Source of the DNA: Carya illinoinensis
Lineage: Eukaryota; Streptophyta; Magnoliopsida; Fagales; Juglandaceae
Assembly (NCBI RefSeq): GCF_018687715.1
Contig: NC_056767.1
Span: forward strand, 2,170,001-2,234,000
DNA: 64,000 nt
Direction of reading: 5' to 3'
The position numbers and the translations under genes were made by a program. This document shows, in pieces, positions 47,356 through 58,900 of the stretch; the first letter of the stretch is position 1, and the number at the start of each line of letters is the position of its first letter. The notes beneath the pieces are model-generated. The model did not search any database. It was not told where the DNA came from and was given only the letters and a program-made list of their open reading frames with translations.

Positions 47356-50300
47356 TGTGACGCCCCCAAATTCCGTTTGGGATCGGACGGACATTTGAAG
47401 CGTCGAGACATGCAACACAAGGTTACCTGCCCCCGTTCATGACATATAAGATGCAATATTCCTAACATGCATCTAACAATATGCAATATTCGCAGCGGAT
47501 AAATTTTTTCTTTAACAATACTATGCACCAAATTGAAAATATCCCAAATGCTTAAAACATACTTCATACATAAAAATCCATTGAACAACTAAGATCACAA
47601 CACTAGTCCAAAATGGTTATGATCCAAAAAGTAGTAGAGATGCAACTCAATCGTACAAGTAGTAATTTACGTTAATTACTATATCAACATTTATGTCGCA
47701 CCGTCACTTAGTCAACTGTGTCTAGTTGATCAGCTCCTGATTCTCCTTCAGGTCCTGTAACAAAATCTACCATTCGGGGGGAATGGTAGTTGGAACTACC
47801 AAAGTGAGATTTGATTACAAATCTCAGCAAGTTAACAAAAAACTTCCATACAGACTAATGATACATGTATGACAGTAAAAGCATAAATGCATAATCAAAT
47901 TCATAAGTAATTAAAGCATAACTTAGCGTACAACATAGCATAATTGACATAGCTTAAATTGAATCATGAACTGAACTTGACTTGACATGAACTTGATCTG
48001 AAACTTGACTTAGCATGAACTTGCTCTGAAACTTGAATTAACATGAAAAATACATACTCCACAGTTGTTGTGGCCCCATGTATTCTACACAAACTTGACT
48101 TAACATGAAAAATACATACTCCACAGTTGTTGTGGCCCCATGTATTCTACGTGTAAATACATACTCCACAATTGTTGTGGCCCCATGTATTCTACACAAA
48201 CTTGACTTAACATGAAAAATACATACTCCACAGTTGTTGTGGCCCCATGTATTCTACGTGTAAATACATACTCCACAGTTGTTGTGGCCCCATGTATTCT
48301 ACACAAACTTGACTTAACATGAAAAATACATACTCCACAGTTGTTGTGGCCCCATGTATTCTACGTGTAAATACATACTCCACAGTTGTTGTGGCCCCAT
48401 GTATTCTACACAAACATAATGTACTCAAGATGAAACGTGACTTGAACATAACTTGAAATACATGACCAACTTGAGATAGAAACATTTCGTAACATGGCAT
48501 AACATATAATAGACAACATATTTAACATGACATACTTGCAACAGTGAATATTACATGACTTGACATACATGTAATAGATGGCATACTTAGCATGACGTAC
48601 TTGTAATGTACAGTAATACATAACAGAATATATTATGTAACAGATAAAAATTGATGACAGAATAAATTCTGTATAATAAACAATTACGTGATAACTTGGC
48701 GTGGCATGACATATATGATAACACACATACATACACTATAGTTCTTTTACTTAGCACACATACACAGTAGACTGCTAGTAAGTTAAAAGCTAACTTACCT
48801 CGATCTCCGCGTTTCTTATAAAACCTCAAGCGCGATCACGAGGAACTGTAATTAGTGATTCTAAGAGTTAGTACTAAATCACTAATAATTTGAAATATGG
48901 AAAAATACTAACTTAAAGAGTAAAATTTCCATTTTACTTCCTACATGTAGGAAAATGACCGTTTTACCCATAACTTAAGGATTTTGCATACTAATTCCAA
49001 AAGTCACCAAAATTTACATGCCTCATGTAAATTTTATCCTTAACTCAAATATCAATTTAGAAAAATTTAAAACTAATCACAACTATTAAAACTCCATAGG
49101 GCCGAAATTCTCATATGCTATTTCTATTGATTTTTGTTTCTAACTTGTTTTGATCAACCTTTTGATCTATGACTTATAAATATGTGATCTTCAAACCAAA
49201 CCATCACATGGTTTAAAAAGATGTCCTAAAACATATATAAGCTTCTAATTCAAGATCACATGGTTAAAAATTAACCAAAACATAAATTTAGCCAAGAACA
49301 TCCACACTTTGGCTTATCTGAATATCTCTTTGTATAAAATTTCATATCTTTGAAACTAACATCAAATATCTTCAAAATAATAATATAACATGTATATAAG
49401 ATGCTTAGGATCCTCCAATAAAATTATCAAAGTCATTAGAATAGGTTTAGACCACCAAAGAGTTAAACTTTCTCAAAATAGAAACTGTTTTTCTTCTTCC
49501 AGTTTCTAAGTTTCTAAATCTAAGCAAATATTTCATCAAAACCTTCAATCATGCAAAAATCATCAACCAATAGTCATATATACATGTTAACAATACTCCA
49601 TAAAAATTTCGGACCAATATCTATCCATTAGCTTGGTCAAAAACTCCAAACTATAACATATTCTCCAGTTTATCTCCCAGAATGACCTTTCTATAGTTTA
49701 CACAATATTTGACTGACCAAATTATCTTCAAATGGGGCAAATAAGATATACATGTAAACTAGACTCAAAAAGGAACAACTTATATGAAGGAGACTTTATG
49801 ATAAAACACTTACAACAGCTTCGAAATGGGCATGCAAAAGAACTCCTAAAAGCTGTCCGAGAGAGAATGTTTGATATTCTTTTAAAGAAACGTGTAAATG
49901 AAGATAAGTTCGTGGGTGATGGCTGGAGATGCTTATGGAAGAGATAAGGGAGATGATAAGACTGGAGTTGAGAGTTGAGTGTGGTTTTCTCCTACCCAAA
50001 ATATCTATAAAATATTATCTCAAAATATTCTATCCAATAATATCTATAAAAATCAGTTCAATATATTTTCCAAATGTGGAGTAGACTTGGAAGAGTAAGG
50101 TGGCTAAAATCTTTCTATGTGTATTTTAAATCTCTATTCTTAAGATATTTTTCAAATGTGTATTTTGCTTAGGTGTCATGATCTCACACCTTGATTTCCT
50201 TCACAATTCCATCTAATGGTTTCTCTTTGTGCCAAGTATCTAATACTATTCATTATGTGTGGTTAAGATCTTGCCAAGTGTCCAAATAAAATATCGTTAT

Positions 50301-50638
50301 CCTAATTTGGACATTTCACACTATGATTTTGAAAACACTGCGCTCAGTACATTTACCGAGGTTACTATTCACTCCAAAAATAAACGTAATAAACTTAGTA
50401 CTGAAAAATTCTAAATATTTAATTAAGCCTAGTGGTATAGACTATAATGTATTCTGACACTTTTAACTATCTCAAATAATTAAAATCGCATTTCTAGCAC
50501 CATAGTGAGTGATAACACTAACTATGTTGACAGGCTAAAATTTATGCGATTAGTCGATTCGTGTAAACTTACAGAGTTTTCACAAGGTTCCTAAAGTCAA
50601 TAGAAATTCCTTAATTGAATTTCTAGCGGGCTGTTACA
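47356..50638 (-). repeat. 5' LTR of D2
   Basis: Same length as its partner; differences are scattered substitutions, for example CAAATTATC where the partner has CAAATGATC. Confidence 0.92.
48047..48414. repeat. Tandem hairpin array in D2 5' LTR (7 units)
   Basis: Same seven-unit layout as at 42523-42890. One unit has CCACAGTTG where the partner has CCACAATTG. Confidence 0.9.
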
Positions 50639-51228
50639 AGAAGTCTGTCATTCCAAGTGGTGCGTTCGTCTCACACGTGGCTTATGCCGTGCTCGAATTT
50701 CACGCAACATTGCATCTAGGGACGTTTTCTGTCGCCACGCACGGTACGATTGAGTTCTCCTGCGTTGGATCTTCTTGTTCCAACCTTCCACTCCTCTTCA
50801 GTTGCAGCGTGTGTGCTGCACACGCCGTCATCGACAGTGGTGGTCCCTCGCCAGAAATTCGTCTTAGCTTTTCGATACTTTCCTATGTTTCTACTTTCCA
50901 TAACCAAAGATCAAGTGAAAATGGTTGTGGTAGTTTCTTCCAACCGTTCTAAACCAACACGTTGCAGTACACCCCTCCTTACTGCGGCTTTTAGCTACAG
51001 TAAGATAGTCTATTCATCAGATTATTTTAAAACCGTCACCGAGCGGTCTCCCTTTATGGGAATAGGGTGGGAGCTAATCTTTTGGCTCTAATTATCCCCT
51101 TTTTTCTTTTTCTTTTATGTTGTAATGTGTGATGGATTTGGAAAGACTGTAGGAGACTCCCACCCCGATTGAACTTGTATCCGTTAGTTTATCTATAAAA
51201 TATCTTACTTGTTGACTAAAAAAAAAGA

Positions 51229-52704
51229 GGTAGATCTAAGATCTTTAAAAGATTTCAGTTAGAAATTTTATTTATAAAGCTCTAACTTGCAATTTGATAT
51301 TCTGGTCACTCATTCAACTCTATTTCTAGCTAGCAATGATATGTCTCACAAAGAATTTGAGTAAAGAGTAACCAATAACTATTATTAGAAATGGTATTTG
51401 CAGTCGTGGAGTATGCAAGCGTCACGCAATCTCTTTAAAAAAAGTGAGTAAATACAAGGTCCATATAAAAAAAAAATTAAATTTTTAATAGTGGATCAAA
51501 CTCTTTTTCAAAATGATTGCGCGATACACACTCCACGACTGTATGTAACATTAATCAACTACTATATAGTCTGTTAAAATAAATGGGCATAAATTAAGTA
51601 AACAAAATATATACATTAGGAAAAATACATTACTACTAATTTTTTAAAAAAAATGAATAACTTAATTAAATAATTTTATTATATGTATCATTTTATTTTA
51701 TAAGTTTAATTAATTGTATATATAATATTTATTTAATAATAACATAAATCGAAAATATATTATGCGACTTCTCAACAATAAAATTTGGTATTTTGAAAAA
51801 TACATATTGATTTTATACATATAGCATTCCAAGGCAGAGTTGTGAAAATAAACCGTTCACTGAAATGGGCAAAAAAAATAAGAAAAAAGAAGAAAATAAG
51901 GTCACATTTTTCTTGGGATGCACTCTAAGCGGCAGAGTAGCACCGTTCTCATTTGAAACTTGTGCATTAAGCATTTTTTTTTTTTTTTTGGAGACTGTGT
52001 TGGTTGGTAGCTAGGCACCTATCTATATTTGTTGGTTTTATTCTTTTTAAAATAATTAATTTCTTCTATTGATCATCTATATATTATATAAATAATATTA
52101 CATAACATAATTGTAAAAGATGCAAACGTTGTTCAATCGTTTTAAAAAAGAGTAAGATTTATTATTAAAAAATTAATATTTTTTCATATAAATCTTATAT
52201 TTATTTATTTTTTTAAAATGATTACATTGACAACTATAATTATCATCTCTCTATATAAAAATAGAATAGTGTTGGGTGAAACATCCTGCATGGAAAACAT
52301 GATATTCTTGATTTTTTTTCAGATTTTCTTTGGTTAGAAAAGGAAGATTAGTCATTATTTGTGGACATTTTCGTGGTCAGATTTTGCAAATGAAGTTAAA
52401 TAGAAGATGGCTTCTTTACGCGGTAGTTGTTCAATCGTGGTTCTACTTCAATTCTCCACAACATCAGCCTAAGAAGTCGATTTAAAGATACAAAACAAAA
52501 TATCTAAATTCATCTTTGGTTAAATTCATCTTGTGTAGACCATTCAATTGGTACTTCAAGAATTTAGGACTCTTCATCAATAAAATATTATTAAAATATA
52601 ATTTTTTTAATATTATTTTTAACACTTGCAGTATTATCTTAAAAGTAATATTATGCACCACATTCTTCTCTTATTTTAATTTTATAAAATGAGATGTGAT
52701 ATAT
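51229..52704. other. AT-rich non-coding tail of duplication copy 1
   Basis: Aligns with 61570-63610 through shared blocks such as GCAATGATATGTCT, TAATTGTATATATAATATTT and ATCCTGCATGGAAAACATGA. No gene seen. Confidence 0.6.
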
Positions 52705-52770
52705 TTATAACTTAATAACTACAATGGGATAAAATACTACAGCTAAAGGGGCTTTGGGTACAGACGTCAA
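52705..52770 (-). repeat. Inverted copy of a DUF218 intron-2 segment at the duplication junction
   Basis: ACTACAGCTAAAGGGGCTTT and flanking bases are the reverse complement, with changes, of 37015-37095. The duplicated segment begins immediately after it. Confidence 0.7.
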
Positions 52771-52937
52771 AGTTTCTAAATTCCAAGTGTTAATGTAAAG
52801 ATTATCTTTTTCATCCTTAATTTAAGCATAGAGTTCCCAAAGTTATGAAAGGGATTCAGTTTTGGCAAAAAAGAGATGATGAAATGAGAAGTTTATCCTT
52901 TCATAAACCAACTCTGCATTTCTTTTGTCTGCTGCAG

Positions 52938-54654
52938 TTCTTGGTAGGCAAAGACATTACTGTTGGGAATTTGGACCTTCCAAATTCACCCCCCCTAGGA
53001 TCTACTCTTTGCAGGAATAACAAAAAAAATAGAGAAATAATAACAATACAAGAAATTTACGTGGAAACTCCAAAACAGGAGAAAAACCACCAGACCCAGA
53101 GAAGAAAATACACTATGTGAAAAATTATTACAATCACATAATTTCTCTCCTCACCCCAAACACACCCACAAAGCTTTCCCACTAGAAAAACTTTAACTCA
53201 CACCTCTTCCCATTTTACAAAAATGGACAACAGAGGAATTTAACTAGAGTCAAAAGTTACTAGCTAAGCATTTGACTGGTGCACTTAACCATGAGGCCAA
53301 ACCTCATTTTTATAGACTTGAGGATTTGCTCCTCCTTCACTTCCCACCCATGTGGGATTTAAGTTAAAGGAGCAAAATAGTCAACAATCTCTACCTTGCG
53401 ACTTTGACTGATCCTACAGCCAAGCTCCACCTCAATGAAGATCTTCATAACTTCCGCTATCATGCTTCACCATAAAAGCATACCCACTTAGAATAAACTA
53501 ATTCCAAGTATTTCACTTCGGCCCATGTCGAAAATAACCTTGCTGAAAATTATGGTGTAACTTCCACGTTTGGCTCTCCTGGAAGTTCATCAGCCATCGA
53601 CATGAATTTCCACCACACACCCTGCATTAATGCCAAACCAATGCCCGTGTGCAAACTTGTGGACCTGCTAATATTAACACATCCTCTATCATGGCAATTT
53701 TGGGAATTAGCAGCATGCCATAAGGATGTACATGTCTCCTTTTTCATGGAGAGAGACACAACATTAGCATCAATACCAGTATCTCCATTTACTGACTTGG
53801 AGCCACTTGCCGAATCCGCTCCTTGTACTAACCGTTTCACCAGTCGCTAGAATCACTGCTGACTTCAGGGGTTGATCTGCCCTTCCACACCTTGTGTAAA
53901 CCAATTTCTCCACCTCAAATCTGACAAGATTTGAAGCCCTACTTCCTAACATTGCTTTGATGAATTTACTGTAGAAATGAATAGTACCTCACTAAGTCAG
54001 TTCCCAGGAAAGATTGGAGGGTCACAATGGACACACTTAAAATTTCCAATCTCCTAGACAGAACCTCCTTAGACCGTACGTATCCACACTACCACACCAA
54101 AGCTCCACCCCACAAAAAGAACCTAGTGGCTCTGATACCAATTATTGGGAATTTGGACCTCCAAATTCACCCCCCCTAGGATCTACCCTTTGCAGGAGTA
54201 ACAAGAAAAATAGAGAAATAATAACAACACAAGAAATTTACGTGGAAACTCCAAAACAGGAGAAAAACCACCAGACCCAGAGAAGAAAATACACTATGTG
54301 AAAAATTATTACAATCACATAATTTCTCTCCTCACCCCAAACACACCCACAAAGCTTTCCCACTAGAAAAACTTTAACTCACACCTCTTCCCATTTTACA
54401 AAAATGGACAACAGAGGAATTTAACTAGAGTCAAAAGTTACTAGCTAAGCATTTGACTGGTGCACTTAACCATGAGGCCAAACCTCATTTTTATAGACTT
54501 GAGGATTTGCTCCTCCTTCACTTCCCACCCATGTGGGATTTAAGTTAAAGGAGCAAAATAGTCAACAATTACAAGTATGGATCCATGTGCAGGAACATTC
54601 AATGGTCAAGCCAGATTTCTCAGAAGATTTACTAGCAGGGAGTTTGCCAGCTAA
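52938..54654 (+). pseudogene. Candidate terminal exon copy 2, split by element F
   Basis: Pieces 52938-52960 and 54573-54654. Reading across the insertion, the frame gives FLVGKDIT, AGTFNGQA, RFLRRFTSREFAS and TAA, without the TGA of copy 1. F entered between the second and third base of the Thr codon. Family not recognised. Confidence 0.4.
52961..54567 (-). mobile_element. Small non-autonomous LTR retrotransposon F
   Basis: A perfect TSD ATTAC lies at 52956-52960 and 54568-54572. LTRs of about 425 bases (52961-53386 and 54143-54567) flank 756 bases. On the minus strand the primer site TGGTATCAGAGCCACTAG follows the right LTR, and AAGGTAGAGAT precedes the left LTR. The internal region has a 96-codon minus-strand ORF (53550-53840) with no gag-pol motif. 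The left LTR starts TGTTGGG and the right TATTGGG. Confidence 0.92.
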
Positions 54655-55348
54655 GTAATTCGTGTAGATTAGCAAGCAACAAATACATCTTTAGAAATAA
54701 GATGCAGACATCATACTACAGATACGAAATTATTTTGTTCTGGAGATATTACAGCAACCTCTGCCTCAACAACCTGGATTTATTTACTGCCTTTTATTGA
54801 AATCAATAGGTTTATACAGAACAGACTCCAAACCAATCAAACTCCTGGAAGACTCCTAAAAGAGAGAGTAAAAAGGGAAACAAATAAACGACTCCTAAAC
54901 AACCTGGGCTGAATAACCAACCCTGTGCTCTATCACTTGAAAACCAAAGCTGCCTACGCTTGGGAGTGTGGCACATTATTTGAGTATCAAGTATGAAAAA
55001 TGCAAGAAAAGTTTGTTTGGTTGGGAATTTTTTTTATTCTAGCCTGTGTTCCTTAGCACAGGGCAGCTTGTACTCGGCTCCTCTGCAGAACCATCCAGGC
55101 TCTCACTTTTCAGAAGACCTCCCAGCAATTCACCAGGGTCGTAAAAGAACTCCACCTTCACGATCTTCTCCTGCTCGTCCAACTGTTTCATCGAGAAAAC
55201 AGAAATAATTAAGCCATGTATATATAGAGAACAACAAAGCCAGAAGAAAAAAAAAAAAAGATGTTGTTGGAGAGTGACCTCAAAAATGGCCATTCCATAG
55301 AATTGAACAATTTCTCCAGTTGGAGCATGGCCTTTGAAAGGACCCTCC

Positions 55349-55872
55349 TGTTGTGAAAAACGATGACAATGAATTGAAAAAATAACACCGAATGAGAAAA
55401 CGATCACACACGCAATCACACACGACACAAGATGTACGTGGTTCGGCAAATTGCCTACGTCCACGGGAGCTGCAGAGGATTTTTATTATTGAGGAATCAC
55501 ACTACAAGATGGGTCACAACACTGTTCATCCACAGTGTTTTCGTAGCTGCTCTGTTACAGACTTAAGAGGCAAAAATCAGATTTATAGTTCAAACGGCGG
55601 AATCCCTAAATCGTATGTTCGCTCGAGCGGCGTGTCGAGCGCGCGTCGAGCGAACTTCCCTTCCGCATCCCGCTCGAGCCCACTGTCGAGCTGACGTCGA
55701 GCGTTCGACTCTGCCTGATTTCGCTCGAGCGGCCAATGCCTCCGCTCGAGCGAACTCCTCCTGCTCGAGCTCACTGTCGAGCCAACATCGAGCGTTCGAC
55801 TCTGCCTGACTTCGCTCGAGCGGCCAATGACTCCGCTCGAGCGGTGTGAACCAGACTCCACATTACTCAACA
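55349..55872 (-). repeat. 3' LTR of Copia B2
   Basis: TG...CA, with the CTCGAG-rich block at about 55619-55850. A TATAAAT motif near 55580 (minus strand) is a candidate TATA box. Confidence 0.95.
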
Positions 55873-55962
55873 ATTCTCCCACTTGGAGACTGGTACACTC
55901 GCTGTATCACCGTCTTCCTCAAACATGATATCCTCCACCTCTGCAACTCACTGCTCCTGTCT

Positions 55963-58900
55963 TCATTTTAGAAGACCAACTGAAGTTGCGCACAACTTCA
56001 GTTTCTCAAGCGTAACACCCTTTGTCAACATATCAGCAGGGTTCTTGCTTCCACATATCTTTTCAAGTAACAACTGTCCGTCATCTAACAATGACCGTAT
56101 GAAGTGATACCTGATCTGAATGTGTTTGGTCCTGGAATGGAATGCTGGATTCTTGGCAAGGAATATGGCACTCTGACTATCACTGTGGAGAGTGCCTTTC
56201 TGATTCTTCTTACCCAATTCTTCCAAGAAGCCTTGTAGCCATACCATCTCCTTTGCAGCCTCTGACACTGCAATATACTCAGCTTCTGTTGTAGACAAAG
56301 AAACTGTTTTCTGTAAATTAGAACCCCATGACACTGCAGTACCACCAAGTGTATAAACAAAGCCCGTGGTACTCTTTCTACTGTCAATATCTCCAGCTAA
56401 ATCAGCATCAACATAGCCCTGCACCTCCAAGCTCTCTCCAGAGAAACATAAACAGGTTTCTGAGGAACCCTTTAGGTACCTCAAAATCCACTTCACTGCT
56501 TCCCAATGTTGCTTTCCTGGGTTACTCATGTATCTACTCACAACTCCCACTGCATGGGCAATATCCGGTCTTGTACAAACCATAGCATACATAAGTGAAC
56601 CAATGGCTGAGGCATAAGGAACCTTACTCATGTAATCTCGTTCCTCCTCTGACTCTGGTGACTGATTCTTGCTGAGTCTGAAGTGACTTCCCAAGGGTGT
56701 GCCAACTGGTTTGGCCTTATCCATGTTGAACCTGCTGAGTACCTTTTTCACATACTCAGCCTGTGAGAGTCTCAACGTACCTCTGACTCTGTCTCTGACA
56801 ATTCTCATGCCAAGGATTTGCTTTGCAGCTCCCAAATCCTTCATTGCAAAGTGCTCTGACATCTGCTTCTTCAGATTATTGATCTCATCAATACTAGCCC
56901 CTGCAATAAGCATGTCATCCACATACAATAGCAAAATAATATAAGAATTGTCAAAATGCCTGACATAACAACAGTGATCTGCCTGACATCTAATGTACCC
57001 TGCACTGTGCATAAAGTTGTCAAATTTCTTGTACCACTGTCTAGGAGCTTGTTTCAGGCCATACAAGCTCTTCTTCAGTCTGCAAACTGAACCTTCCTTT
57101 CCCTGTACCACAAACCCCTCAGGCTGGTGCATGTAGATGTCTTCTTCAAGGTCTCCATGAAGAAAAGCTGTCTTCACATCTAACTGCTCAAGAAATAGAT
57201 CTTCAGTGGAAACCATAGCCAGTACCATCCTGATAGTTGTGATCTTTACCACAGGAGAAAAGATCTCAGAGTAGTCAATACCCTGCTTTTGCTGAAAGCC
57301 TTTTACAACAAGTCTAGCCTTGTACCTCTTACTGCCATCATGCTCAGTTTTCACCCGGTACACCCACTTGTTGTGTAATGCCTTCTTCCCTGATGGAAGT
57401 TCTGTCAACTCCCATGTCTGATTCCCTAGCAAGGAATCCATCTCGTCTTTCATGGCCAGCTCCCACTTGCTAGAATTCTCATCTTGCAAGGTTTCTTCAT
57501 AACTCTGCGGTTCTCCACCATCTGTCAACAGAATGTAATTCAAAGTAGGTGAGAAACGCTGTGGGGGACGTATAGTCCTAACTGACCTGCGAATTGCAAC
57601 TGTAGGAGTAGACGGTTCTGAAACTGCCTGCGGAATAATAGGAATGGGTGTACTGGACCCACTCTCCCCGTCACTCTCATCTCTACACTGCACTGTGACC
57701 TCTGGTAGGTCATCCAATCCTACAAACTCAGACTCCTGAGGAGCTACTGCAGAAACTGTACTCGACTTATCCTTGTACATCATTTTCTCATTGAAAATTA
57801 CATTCCTGCTTCTTATGATTTTCCGACCCTGATCATCCCAGAAACGATAGCCAAATGCCTCGTCTCCATAGCCAATGAAATAACATTTCTTTGACTTAGC
57901 CTCAAGCTTACTGCGAGCATCAGAATCAACAAGCACATAAGAAAGACAACCAAAGGTTTTAAGGTGAGAAAACTTAACCTCTTTCCCGCTCCAAACCTCC
58001 TCAGGCAATCCACAATCCAGTGGAACTGATGGCCCTCTATTTATCAAATAAACGGCAGTGCTGGCTGCATCTGCCCAGAAAGTGGGTGGTAGTCCAGCGT
58101 GCAACCTCATGCTTCTAGCACGCTCATTAATGGTCCTGTTCATACGCTCAGCAACTCCATTTTGCTGTGGTGTCCCAGGAATGGTCTTCTCCATTCTGAT
58201 ACCCTGAGCTGCACAGTACTCCTTGAACCCGCCATCAACATACTCACCACCGTTGTCAGACCTCAAACACTTCAGTTTCAAGCCTGTCTCTGTCTCAACC
58301 ATGGCTTTCCAAATTTTGAAAACATTAAATACTTCAGATTTATGTTTCAAAAAATAAATCCATACCTTTCTACTATGGTCATCAATGAACGTAACATAGT
58401 AGCGAGAACCTCCAAGAGATGCAACTGGAGAAGGACCCCACACATCTGTGTGCACAAGATCAAGTCTTCCTGTCTTTGGCGTCCTGCCACTTTTCAAGAA
58501 GCTGACCTTCTTTTGCTTCCCCATAACACAACTCTCACACATACCGAGATCAACTGTCTTCAGTTCTGGTAGCTTGCCTCTAGACAGAAGTTCCGTCATG
58601 CCCTTCTGACTCATATGGCCAAGCCTACAATGCCACAAATCTGCTGTGCTCTCTGCAACGGTAGTAGCAATAGTGTCAATTAAACCAGTAGTCATATAAA
58701 GTGTACCAGTTTTCTTACCCCGAGCTAGTACCAATGCCCCTTTTGTGACCTTCCAGGTGCTATCTGAGAACACCACTGAATGACCACACTCATCAAGCTG
58801 CCCAACAGAAATGAGGTTCTTCTTCAACTCAGGAATGTGTCTGACCTTTTGCAAGGTCCATTTGTTCTTGCTAGGGAGTGCAATGTCAATGTCTCCCATC

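Larger units (their letters stand above)
41832..50638 (-). mobile_element. Large non-autonomous LTR element D2 (LARD-like), complete
   Basis: A perfect TSD AGAAG occurs at 41827-41831 and 50639-50643. Two LTRs of exactly 3,283 bases (41832-45114 and 47356-50638) flank a 2,241-base internal region. At its right end TGGTATCAGAGC (minus strand, about 47341-47352) is a standard initiator-Met primer site; at its left end the minus strand reads TTTAGGAGGGGAGA, the polypurine tract. Thus the element runs right to left. No gag or pol domain is present, so mobilisation must have relied on another element. The LTRs differ at only a few sites by eye (well under 1%), so insertion is recent. LTR ends TGTAACAGCC...GGCGTCACA suggest a Gypsy-type parent. 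Confidence 0.93.
41745..51228 (+). other. Poly(A)-tailed insertion (possible retroposon), interrupted by D2
   Basis: Compared with copy 2 (near 61575), copy 1 has extra sequence from about 41745 to 51228. Excluding D2 it is about 680 bases: 41745-41831 and 50644-51228. It ends with ATAAAATATC, then GTTGACT and nine A, as non-LTR retroposons do. Overlapping ORFs at 50677-51091 have no recognisable domain. The flanks GTAGG and GGTAG could be remnants of a target duplication. Confidence 0.4.
38250..52771. repeat. Segmental tandem duplication, copy 1
   Basis: Sequence from TTCTAAATTCCAA (about 38250) onward recurs from about 52773. It includes the candidate terminal exon, the pathogen-related gene, and an AT-rich tail 51229-52570 that matches 61560-63620. 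Copy 1 additionally holds a 333-bp tandem array, a poly(A)-tailed insertion and D2, all absent from copy 2. Confidence 0.88.

Noticed and set aside
50677..51091. Two overlapping plus-strand ORFs right of D2
   Set aside because: Neither frame has a recognisable domain, they overlap each other and no intron or promoter signal supports them; kept only as part of the poly(A)-tailed insertion.
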